The notes under the pieces are model-generated. The model searched no databases. It was not told the origin of the DNA and was given only the letters and a program-made list of their open reading frames with translations. From NCBI GenBank assembly GCA_011051825.1, contig DRKH01000472.1, positions 1 to 5,151 on the forward strand: a stretch of DNA of 5,151 bases, read 5' to 3'. Below are positions 1 through 5,151 of the stretch, piece by piece. Made by a program: the position numbers and the translations under genes. Source of the DNA: Desulfobulbus sp. GTDB lineage: Bacteria; Desulfobacterota; Desulfobulbia; Desulfobulbales; Desulfobulbaceae. Positions within the stretch are counted from its first letter, which is position 1; each line of letters starts with the position of its first letter.

Positions 1-28
1 CCCGCTGAAGTTCAGAATTCGTAAGAGC

Positions 29-1015
29 ATGCGAAAGCTCCTCATTGTCCTGGCCCTCTTTGTTCTTATTATTTTCGGGGGAACCTTTGGCTATATGCTC
101 CTGGAAAAAACAACATTCTGGGACGGAATGTACCTGACTATCATCACCATAGCCACGGTCGGTTATGGCGATATCGTCCCCATATACCCAGCCGGCAAGG
201 TCTTTACCGTTTTTCTGGTCTTTGCCGGGGCCGGGCTGTTTATGTATACCTTCGGCAAGATAACCGAAGTCATGGTTGAAGGAAGTTTGCAGAAAATTCT
301 CGAGAGGCGGAAGATGGACAAAAAGATTGCCAGGCTCCATGAGCATTTCATTATCTGCGGATTCGGCCGCATCGGTAAGGTGATTGGTGAAATTCTGTCC
401 GATGCCGGGCGTCCGTTTGTGGTGATCGAACGGGACCCGGAAGAACTCAGGGAGCTCGATAACCTCGGGTATATCGCTGTTGCCGGAGAGGCCTCGGAGG
501 ATGATGTCCTGCTTACCGCAGGTATAGAACGGGCAAGCGGGCTTATCGCCGTAGTGTCAACGGATGCGGATAACCTGTATATTACCTTGACCGCAAGAGG
601 GCTCAACCCGTCCCTGTTTATCCTTGCTCGTTCTTCCGGTTCCCAGGGCACCCGGACCAAACTGCTCCGGGCCGGGGCATCCAAGGTAATCTCCCCTTAT
701 TATATAGGTGCCCGTCGTATGGCCCAGTTGCTTCTGCGGCCGACGGTCACCGATTTTATTGATCTGGCGATGTATGCCGGTGAAATCGGGCTGCGGCTGG
801 AAGAGATCCTCGTGCAGGAATCAGCCTCCTTTGCCAATAAGAACCTGATGGGTTCCGGTATACGAAAGCGCTATGATGTCATTGTGGTGGCAATCAAGCG
901 TGACGGCGGGGAGATGCTGTTTAACCCCAAACCGGATACCATGATTCTGCCCGGAGACATCATGATCGTGCTTGGCCAGGCCGACCAGATCAGTGCTCTG
1001 GAAAAGGATGCCTGA
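29..1015 (+). CDS. Two-TM potassium channel with cytoplasmic RCK (TrkA-N/TrkA-C) domain, MthK/Kch-like
   Basis: Inner-membrane K+ channel subunit, expected to work as a tetramer gated by ligand binding to its RCK domains. Seen in the 328-residue protein: TM1 at about residues 4-24, a pore helix at about 32-42, the K+ selectivity filter TVGYGD at 43-48, and TM2 at about 56-77 with a glycine-rich AGAG (66-69) that could be the gating hinge. An RCK-N Rossmann domain starts near 106, with the nucleotide-binding loop GFGRIG at 111-116 and an acidic E134 at the end of the second strand. A TrkA-C-like domain occupies about 250-325. The size fits MthK-type channels. The start is uncertain: only a weak purine stretch (TAAGAG) precedes this ATG, and the frame stays open to base 2 with basic residues that would suit a cytoplasmic N-terminus, so the true start may lie outside the window. 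The 3' end overlaps the convergent pdxJ end by 26 bases. The bound ligand (Ca2+, nucleotide or other) cannot be read from the sequence. Confidence 0.93.
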   Translation: MRKLLIVLALFVLIIFGGTFGYMLLEKTTFWDGMYLTIITIATVGYGDIVPIYPAGKVFTVFLVFAGAGLFMYTFGKITEVMVEGSLQKILERRKMDKKIARLHEHFIICGFGRIGKVIGEILSDAGRPFVVIERDPEELRELDNLGYIAVAGEASEDDVLLTAGIERASGLIAVVSTDADNLYITLTARGLNPSLFILARSSGSQGTRTKLLRAGASKVISPYYIGARRMAQLLLRPTVTDFIDLAMYAGEIGLRLEEILVQESASFANKNLMGSGIRKRYDVIVVAIKRDGGEMLFNPKPDTMILPGDIMIVLGQADQISALEKDA

Positions 1016-2195
1016 CAATGGCAAGCATCTCCCGTACCGCCTGGTCAAGGCCCACCAGTACGGCCCGGCTGATGATGGCGTGGCCGATGCTTAACTCCTC
1101 AATGGTCGGCAGGGCGGCGATACGTGCGGTGGTGCGGTAATCAAGGCCGTGTCCGGCGTTGACCCGCAGGCCCGACTCAAAAGCCAGTTCCGCCGACTGT
1201 TCAATCAGGCGGAATTCAAGATCGCGTTCTTCCGCCGATGTTGCGTCACAGTAGCGGCCGGTGTGGAGCTCGACAAAGGTCGCGCCCACGTCAACTGCTG
1301 CTTCAATCTGGGCCGCATCCGGATCAATAAAAATGGAAACCGGGATCCCGGCCTTGTCCATTTTCTGAATAGTCTTAGCCAGTTTTTTTTCACCTGCAAT
1401 AATATCGAGCCCGCCTTCGGTGGTCAGTTCCTTTCGTTTTTCCGGAACCAGGGTAATCATGTCCGGTTTGAGATCCAGGGCGATATTGATGATCTCTTTG
1501 GCCGCGCCCATCTCCAGGTTCAACTTGGTTTTGACGGTCTGCCGTAACAGGTGTACGTCCCGGTCCTGAATGTGGCGGCGGTCTTCGCGCAGGTGGACCA
1601 CAATGCCTTCGGCTCCGGCCAGTTCACATATACCGGCAGCAAGGACCGGGTCGGGTTCGCTGATTCCACGAGCCTGACGGACTGTGGCGACATGATCGAC
1701 ATTGATTGCTAGATGCGGCATGGTTTTTCTCTCCTGGGATGAATTAGTCTTGGTCCGGAGTTGGCGTAAGAGCGCCTGTTCCCGGTCCCACATGGCCAGA
1801 GCCTCCTGCTTTGATCGTTCATGGTCATGGCCAAGGAGGTGGAGCAGGCCGTGGATCATGAGTTCGGTCAGTCGCTGGTGGATGGATTTGTTTTCCCGTC
1901 CGGCTTCGACCCGTGCCGTGTCAACCGAGATCAGTATATCGCCGAGTTCATCCTCCTGGCCGGGGAATATTTCGTTCCCGTCCTGAGCTGGAAAGGAGAG
2001 CACATTGGTCGGTGCGTTTTTTTGTCTGTAGCGATGATTATACTCAGTCATTGCCGGATCATCAACCAGAACAAGATTGAATGCCTGCCTGCTGCACTGG
2101 AGGAGCTCCAGCAGTAACAGGGCTCGTTTTTCGAGCAGGATCGGGTTGATTCGGCAGGGTGCATCCTGGTAATGGTCAATGATCTGGACGGGCAT
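990..2195 (-). CDS. ybeY-pdxJ: YbeY-PdxJ fusion: rRNA maturation endoribonuclease + pyridoxine 5'-phosphate synthase
   Basis: A single 401-codon frame holds two complete enzymes. Residues 1 to about 145 are YbeY, a metal-dependent single-strand RNase for 16S rRNA 3'-end maturation and ribosome quality control: TNVLSFP (63-69) is the conserved family segment, and HGLLHLLGHDH supplies the Zn-binding triad H115, H119 and H125. Residues 159-401 are PdxJ, the TIM barrel that condenses 1-deoxyxylulose 5-phosphate with 3-amino-2-oxopropyl phosphate to pyridoxine 5'-phosphate. This part is 243 residues, like E. coli PdxJ. Counted from M159, the residues matching E. coli H45, R47, E72, E153 and H193 are present (H43, R45, E70, E151, H191). 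The linker 141-158 is short, polar and has no stop. The start at 2195 fits the usual YbeY N-terminus but lacks a clear Shine-Dalgarno, whereas M159 (ATG at 1721) has an excellent one, so free PdxJ may also be made. It follows phoH by 42 bases. Confidence 0.93.
   Translation of the reverse strand: MPVQIIDHYQDAPCRINPILLEKRALLLLELLQCSRQAFNLVLVDDPAMTEYNHRYRQKNAPTNVLSFPAQDGNEIFPGQEDELGDILISVDTARVEAGRENKSIHQRLTELMIHGLLHLLGHDHERSKQEALAMWDREQALLRQLRTKTNSSQERKTMPHLAINVDHVATVRQARGISEPDPVLAAGICELAGAEGIVVHLREDRRHIQDRDVHLLRQTVKTKLNLEMGAAKEIINIALDLKPDMITLVPEKRKELTTEGGLDIIAGEKKLAKTIQKMDKAGIPVSIFIDPDAAQIEAAVDVGATFVELHTGRYCDATSAEERDLEFRLIEQSAELAFESGLRVNAGHGLDYRTTARIAALPTIEELSIGHAIISRAVLVGLDQAVREMLAIVRHPFPEH
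1730..1735 (-). promoter_or_regulatory. Internal ribosome binding site ahead of the PdxJ half
   Basis: On the minus strand AGGAGA (1735 down to 1730) lies 8 bases before an ATG at 1721-1719. That ATG is the natural PdxJ start (M159 of the fused frame). It is the best Shine-Dalgarno in the window, yet it sits inside a continuous YbeY-PdxJ frame. It suggests that pdxJ can be translated independently, that the fusion is recent, or both. Spacing and match are seen directly; use of the site is inferred. Confidence 0.65.
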
Positions 2196-2237
2196 GGCAA
2201 TAGAGGGGGTAAAGGGAGCAGGGAATTCGGTTACGGA

Positions 2238-3233
2238 TTATGCGGAAGGCCTGGTGCTGGTGTTTTTGCGTTCGTAGGCCTGGATTATTTCCTGGACAAG
2301 GGGATGGCGGACAACGTCGGATTTGGAAAAATGACTGAACGCGATTCCGCGGATGTCAGCCAGGATTTTTTCCGCTTCAATCAGGCCGGAATGGCTGTGG
2401 CCGGGCAGGTCGATCTGGGTTATGTCTCCGGTTACCACCGCCCTGGAGTCGAAACCGATTCGGGTCAGAAACATCTTCATCTGTTCGCGGGTGGTGTTCT
2501 GGGCTTCATCAAGAATGACAAAGGCATTATTTAACGTCCGGCCCCGCATGAATGCCAGAGGGGCAATTTCGATGATCCCTCGCTCAATAAGTTCCTGAAC
2601 CTTGTCCTGGCCGAGCATGTCATTGATGGCGTCAATAAGGGGGCGCAGGTAGGGATCAACCTTCTGGGCCAGATCGCCGGGCAGAAAACCGAGCTTTTCA
2701 CCGGCCTCAACCGCGGGCCTGGTCAGGATAATTGTCCGTACCTGTTCGTTGGCCAGTGAAGAAACCGCCATGGCAACGGCAAGATAGGTTTTTCCGGTGC
2801 CGGCCGGGCCAATCCCGAACACGATGTCATTGTTGCGAATGGCATTGAGATAGTGTTTCTGATTAACACTTTTAGGCGAGATGACCCGGTTGCGGGAGGT
2901 GATATAGACCTTGTCGAGGAAGATCTCCTCAAGCTTTGCGGTCGGCGACGATTCGAGAATTTTCAGGCCAAAGGCGATATCCTGGGTATAGACCGGGTAT
3001 CCTTTGTCGATGAGGGCGTAAAGCTGCTTGAGCAGTGAGGCGGCAAGCTCGACCGAATGACCGGGGCCGCTGACCTGGAGCAGGCTGCCTCGAGCCTGCA
3101 CGGTTACCTTGGCGGCCTGCTCAATGGTGTGAAGGTTTTTGTTGAGGTCACCGCACAGAACCTGGGTAACGGTGTTGTTACTAAATTCCAGGTTCTGAAC
3201 GGAATCGCTATTCAGGGCAGCGGAGTGTTTCAA
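2238..3233 (-). CDS. ybeZ: PhoH family ATPase (PhoH-like/YbeZ)
   Basis: Cytoplasmic P-loop ATPase of the PhoH/YbeZ family. It is linked to RNA metabolism and commonly encoded beside ybeY, whose product it is reported to bind. Seen: an N-terminal region with a KH-like pattern (segments ARGSLLQVSGP and LLKQLYALIDKG), Walker A GPAGTGKT, a conserved LTRPAVEAGEKLGFLPGD stretch, Walker B VILDEAQN, and a downstream VVTGDITQIDLP motif, all hallmarks of the family. Start: the longest frame begins at a GTG at 3263, overlapping the upstream gene by 23 bases without a Shine-Dalgarno. A TTG at 3233 has AGGAAG (3249-3244) at 10-base spacing and starts 7 bases after the upstream stop, so I prefer it (331 residues). 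The frame ends in TAA, and ybeY follows 42 bases later in the same frame. The membrane HD-hydrolase gene often found between phoH and ybeY in other bacteria is absent. Confidence 0.94.
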   Translation of the reverse strand: MKHSAALNSDSVQNLEFSNNTVTQVLCGDLNKNLHTIEQAAKVTVQARGSLLQVSGPGHSVELAASLLKQLYALIDKGYPVYTQDIAFGLKILESSPTAKLEEIFLDKVYITSRNRVISPKSVNQKHYLNAIRNNDIVFGIGPAGTGKTYLAVAMAVSSLANEQVRTIILTRPAVEAGEKLGFLPGDLAQKVDPYLRPLIDAINDMLGQDKVQELIERGIIEIAPLAFMRGRTLNNAFVILDEAQNTTREQMKMFLTRIGFDSRAVVTGDITQIDLPGHSHSGLIEAEKILADIRGIAFSHFSKSDVVRHPLVQEIIQAYERKNTSTRPSA

Positions 3234-3240
3234 GGATCGG

Positions 3241-4095
3241 TTACTTCCTGGCCTTGAGGTCACGGTCGATTATCGCCTGTATTGCGGGCAGGCTGCGATT
3301 TCTGATCCGCTGTCCGTTGATAAACAGGGTGGGGGTACCGCTGACATCGGCCTTTCGGGCGTCTGCCATGTCTTTGAGCAGTCGCTGTTTGGTAACCGGA
3401 TCGGCCACATCTTTTTTGAACTGTTCCATGTCCAGTCCGATTGAAGCGGCAGCAGCTTCAATGGATTCTTTGGTCAGTTTTTGTACGCCAAACAGGGCGT
3501 CATGCATCTGCCAGAATTTCCCCTGGTTCTGAGCGGCGATGGCGGCCAGGGCCGCGGGTTCGGCCTGATCATGCATGCGCAGGGGGAGGTTTTTATAGAC
3601 AAGTTTGACGGTCTTCGGATTCATTTCGAGCACCTGCTCGAGAAGCGGCTGAACTTTGCCGCAGTAGGGTCATTGAAAGTCCGAAAAAACAACCAGGGTG
3701 ACCGGGGCATTTTCGTTGCCGAGAAACGGGGCGCCGGTGATATCGATTTTCTGGGTGACACTGATGTCGAGGGCGGTATAACTTTTACCCGTTCGACTGA
3801 CCAGATACAGCATCTCGCCCCGGGGAGCGATATCAATGGCGGTGGTGTCTTTAGCCACCGGAATTGAGCCCAGCTGAGTTCCATCCGGAGTATAGATATG
3901 TACTTTGCTGTCTGAACCAAGGACGAAAACCTTTTTATTGTCCAGTGACTGGACAAAATCAAGAGGTTCCGTATCCATTTTCCACGTTTTCTGGACATTC
4001 CAGTTCAACGTGTTTGCAGGCCCGGCATGCTGCGCTGCCATCAGTGGCGTGGCCGACAGCAGCAGGCAGTATCCGGCAATCACTAAATGTTTCAT
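3241..4095 (-). CDS. Secreted DsbA-like thiol oxidoreductase, probable selenoprotein (Sec-Pro-Tyr-Cys active site)
   Basis: One 284-residue protein interrupted only by an in-frame TGA at 3672-3670 (residue 142). The codons around it read FSDFQ-TGA-PYCGKVQ, so the TGA replaces the first cysteine of a thioredoxin-fold CPYC active site; C145 is the resolving cysteine. Order of parts: signal peptide (about 1-21, hydrophobic core LVIAGYCLLL, cleavage near LMA/AQ); a region at about 28-120 with two beta-propeller-like strand repeats (around VFVLGSDSKVHIYTPDG and MLYLVSRTGKSYTALDIS); then a DsbA/BdbD-type thioredoxin domain at about 127-280 with the cis-proline motif GTP (P255). A SECIS-like hairpin lies 34 nt after the TGA. 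Start: the ATG at 4095 has AGGA at 6-base spacing; an ATG at 4101 directly abuts the AGGA and is less likely. It should act in the periplasm on protein or small thiols. First gene of an apparent operon with phoH. Alternatives: a nonsense-mutated pseudogene or a sequencing error, both less likely given the exact position. Confidence 0.88.
3626..3641 (-). promoter_or_regulatory. Candidate bacterial SECIS hairpin
   Basis: On the minus strand UCGAGC (3641-3636) pairs perfectly with GCUCGA (3631-3626), closing an AGGU loop (3635-3632). The loop begins 35 nt after the UGA at 3672-3670. As I recall, bacterial SECIS elements place the apical loop about 16-37 nt after the UGA and need a G at one of the first two loop positions; both hold here, and the E. 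coli fdhF loop also contains AGGU. The bulged U of the E. coli stem is not seen. A second hairpin lies nearer the UGA (GCGGC 3662-3658 with GCCGC 3649-3645, loop AAAGUUCA) and is a weaker alternative. The element lies within the coding sequence and is the expected SelB binding site. Confidence 0.7.
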
Positions 4096-4120
4096 GTGCA
4101 TTCCTGTAGTTGAGGATGAT

Positions 4121-4139
4121 GGTACAGGTAAACTGTACC
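4121..4139. promoter_or_regulatory. 7-bp dyad between the selenoprotein start and the MITE
   Basis: GGTACAG (4121-4127) and CTGTACC (4133-4139) form a perfect inverted repeat with a 5-base spacer, 25 bases upstream of the selenoprotein start. It could be a regulator's operator or a hairpin in the leader of the minus-strand mRNA. The symmetry is seen; the role is unknown. Confidence 0.45.
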
Positions 4140-4146
4140 CCTGTGT

Positions 4147-4326
4147 AGGGCTCGCTCAACAATAATTTCGTAGAGGTGAGGTGTAATGTGGACATTTAGA
4201 GAAGTGGTCTGATTGCATGCAACCGCAGGCGTAGCAGGGCTACGCCTGCGGTTGCATAATTGAAGATCGCTTTTCTAAATGTTCAAAGTGCGCCTCAGAA
4301 TGCGAAGGTATTGTTGAGCGAGCCCT
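4147..4326. mobile_element. 180-bp MITE-like palindromic element with 18-bp terminal inverted repeats
   Basis: The ends are perfect 18-bp inverted repeats: AGGGCTCGCTCAACAATA at 4147-4164 and its reverse complement at 4309-4326. Inside, ACATTTAGA (4192-4200) matches TCTAAATGT (4274-4282), extendable with G-T pairs. TGAGG (4177-4181) matches CCTCA (4293-4297), and TTCG (4167-4170) matches CGAA (4303-4306). The centre is a perfect 19-bp palindrome (4217-4235 with 4239-4257) with an AGG loop. The whole element can therefore fold as one long, partly bulged hairpin. It has no coding capacity. Defined TIRs, small size and an intergenic position fit a non-autonomous miniature transposable element moved by an IS transposase encoded elsewhere; I do not recognise the IS family. 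No target-site duplication is apparent in the flanks, so an old insertion or a structured repeat (BIME-like) remains possible. Confidence 0.75.
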
Positions 4327-4433
4327 TAGCATGAAATATATATAATGAGTTCAATATAATTGCGCAACCCGCAAGCGAAAAAACAGGTAAAAAATATATC
4401 GCTCCCGGGCCGGGCCTGCTTTGAGCACCGGTC
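4327..4433. other. Gene-free spacer between the MITE-like element and the lipoprotein promoter
   Basis: The first part is AT-rich, with two TATAAT matches (4341-4346 and 4355-4360), neither with a convincing -35 at normal spacing. The rest contains short A-runs and a GC-rich patch (4404-4420). I see no gene, RNA or terminator in it. Confidence 0.5.
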
Positions 4434-4463
4434 TTGACAGGCATTGGTCCAATCAGATAAGAT
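4434..4463 (+). promoter_or_regulatory. Sigma-70-type promoter for the lipoprotein gene
   Basis: A perfect -35 box TTGACA (4434-4439) is followed after 18 bases by TAAGAT (4458-4463), four of six matches to TATAAT. Transcription would start near 4470, leaving a leader of about 40 bases that includes a T8 tract (4482-4489). It points at the gene starting at 4509. Confidence 0.6.
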
Positions 4464-4508
4464 AGAACTCTTCCACATCCCTTTTTTTTGCTCCCGTGAG
4501 GTTCAACT

Positions 4509-4925
4509 GTGCATCTTCTTCTCTTTCGTCTCATCAGTCTGGCCCTGTTGTCGGCCTTGCTTACCGGTTGTGGTACCACCTCGGCACCGACCGAGAGTTC
4601 GACCAAGACCACGGATAAGACCGTCAATTCAACAATGGACGCCAGCTCTTCCTCGACACCTGGAAAAAACAGCAGTACTGCACGGGCAGAACAGTTCAGC
4701 AGAGAAAATTTTGCCAGGATCAAGGCGGATATGGCGGTCGGTGGTGGCGAGCATCTGGCTGCTCTTGCCGTGTTGCTTGATGTGCCCCCGAAAAATGAGG
4801 AGCGTTTCTTTGCGCTGACCAGGACGCAGTATGCCGCCCTGTATGCAACTTCGGATACGGATGCCGGGCGTATGCTGACCCGGCTCAATCATGCCATGGC
4901 CGCCGATCCTTTTCTGAGCCACTGA
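4509..4925 (+). CDS. Small putative lipoprotein with DUF3015-like C-terminal region
   Basis: A 138-residue exported lipoprotein of unknown function. Seen: a hydrophobic signal (residues 3-18) ending in a lipobox LTGC with C21 as the lipidation site; a Ser/Thr-rich, low-complexity linker at about 22-57, typical of a tether; then a compact, mostly helical region at 58-138 with the pattern RENFARIKADMA, GGEHLAALAVLLDVP and FFALTRTQYAALY. This recalls the DUF3015 family, from memory and not verified. The residue after C21 is Gly, not Asp, so outer-membrane sorting would be expected in a Gram-negative cell. Start: GTG with GAGGT (4498-4502) at 6-base spacing; no ATG fits before the signal sequence. 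It has its own promoter at 4434-4463 and no visible co-transcribed partner. A longer reverse-strand frame overlaps it but has no family features. Confidence 0.82.
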   Translation: MHLLLFRLISLALLSALLTGCGTTSAPTESSTKTTDKTVNSTMDASSSSTPGKNSSTARAEQFSRENFARIKADMAVGGGEHLAALAVLLDVPPKNEERFFALTRTQYAALYATSDTDAGRMLTRLNHAMAADPFLSH

Positions 4926-4941
4926 ACAACATGTCGTGGCG

Positions 4942-5077
4942 TAAGAGGTCACAGCACACCTGCTGCAGACGATCAGCCTTATGTAGCCACTGGTCACGGC
5001 GGCTTGCCGCTCGGAGTCTGGGCTCGAAGTCTGCGCTTATCTATCTGTCCACATCAGGCGCACCCTGTGACCTCTTA
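4942..5077. repeat. 13-bp inverted repeat enclosing a foldable 110-base core
   Basis: TAAGAGGTCACAG (4942-4954) and CTGTGACCTCTTA (5065-5077) are perfect reverse complements. Inside, CCTG (4959-4962) can pair with CAGG (5055-5058), GCAGAC (4965-4970) with GTCTGC (5029-5034), and GCGG-CTTG-CCGC forms a tight hairpin (4999-5010). The block could be a structured small RNA about 136 nt long, a miniature mobile element, or an extended 3' structure of the lipoprotein mRNA, which ends 16 bases upstream. There is no T-run after the right arm, so it is not a classical intrinsic terminator. I do not recognise a known RNA family. The rest of the window (5078-5151) shows nothing I can support. Confidence 0.5.
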
Positions 5078-5151
5078 TTTCTTCCTTGATATGACACCAG
5101 GTTGACTATCCTGTGATCAGTTACGTCGTGGCAGCCGTTTTTCGGGGTCGC

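Noticed and set aside
1149..2117. Several plus-strand frames over pdxJ and ybeY
   Set aside because: They are shadows of strongly conserved enzymes on the other strand, with no recognisable domains.
3241..3633. Stand-alone GTG-initiated 130-residue thioredoxin-like protein
   Set aside because: It lacks the active-site CxxC and the first strand of the fold, both encoded immediately upstream in the same frame across the TGA. It is the 3' part of the selenoprotein.
3481..3867. 128-codon plus-strand frame antisense to the selenoprotein
   Set aside because: It has no family features and overlaps the active-site coding region of a recognisable gene.
4217..4257. Intrinsic terminator from the 19-bp central stem of the MITE
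   Set aside because: There is no T-run on either side, and the stem is better explained as the core of the larger palindromic element.
4139..4334. Target-site duplication flanking the MITE
   Set aside because: Comparing the bases next to each TIR (CCCTGTGT on the left, TAGCATGA on the right) shows no direct repeat of 2-8 bases.
4295..4888. 197-codon minus-strand frame antisense to the lipoprotein
   Set aside because: It has no family motifs and its composition matches a shadow frame. The plus strand has a promoter, a Shine-Dalgarno and a lipobox.
4942..5077. Integron attC site or 4.5S/6S/tRNA-Sec gene
   Set aside because: The ends lack the attC core (GTTRRRY/RYYYAAC). No SRP tetraloop region, tRNA T-arm signature or CCA end is visible. 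A 6S assignment is not supported by any motif I could verify.
4930..5133. Direct repeat GTCGTGGC near 4933 and 5125
   Set aside because: It is only 8 bases long and expected by chance, with no associated structure.

Overview
The window reads as chromosomal DNA from a Gram-negative, selenocysteine-using bacterium. A deltaproteobacterial (Desulfobacterota) sulfate reducer or relative is my best guess. It rests on the gene families, the moderately high GC and the probable selenoprotein; I could not test it with a search.

Layout. A plus-strand gene (29-1015) encodes a two-transmembrane K+ channel with a cytoplasmic RCK/TrkA-N domain. It meets tail to tail, with a 26-base overlap, a minus-strand cluster running from about 4095 down to 990. 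In transcription order the cluster is: (1) a secreted DsbA-like thiol oxidoreductase whose active site is encoded TGA-Pro-Tyr-Cys, almost certainly a selenoprotein; (2) a PhoH/YbeZ-type ATPase; (3) one long frame that fuses YbeY (rRNA-maturation endonuclease) to PdxJ (pyridoxine 5'-phosphate synthase). Upstream of the cluster lie a short dyad (4121-4139) and a 180-bp element with perfect 18-bp terminal inverted repeats and nested palindromes (4147-4326), which looks like a MITE. A good sigma-70-like promoter (4434-4463) then leads to a small plus-strand lipoprotein gene (4509-4925). After it come 226 bases without a gene, containing a perfect 13-bp inverted repeat (arms at 4942-4954 and 5065-5077) that brackets a foldable 110-base core.

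Main result. Naive ORF calling splits the DsbA-like gene into two pieces (3670-4101 and 3241-3633). The break is one in-frame TGA, exactly at the first cysteine of the CxxC active site. The frame is otherwise intact on both sides, and a perfect 6-bp hairpin with an AGGU loop sits 34 nt downstream, where a bacterial SECIS element belongs. The protein also carries a beta-propeller-like N-terminal region before the thioredoxin fold.

How the genes fit together. YbeZ and YbeY are known partners in ribosome and rRNA quality control. PdxJ makes the B6 vitamer that becomes PLP, and PLP is the cofactor of bacterial selenocysteine synthase (SelA). A selenoprotein and pdxJ in one apparent operon is therefore suggestive, but a functional link is inference only. 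The channel and the lipoprotein appear to be independent units.
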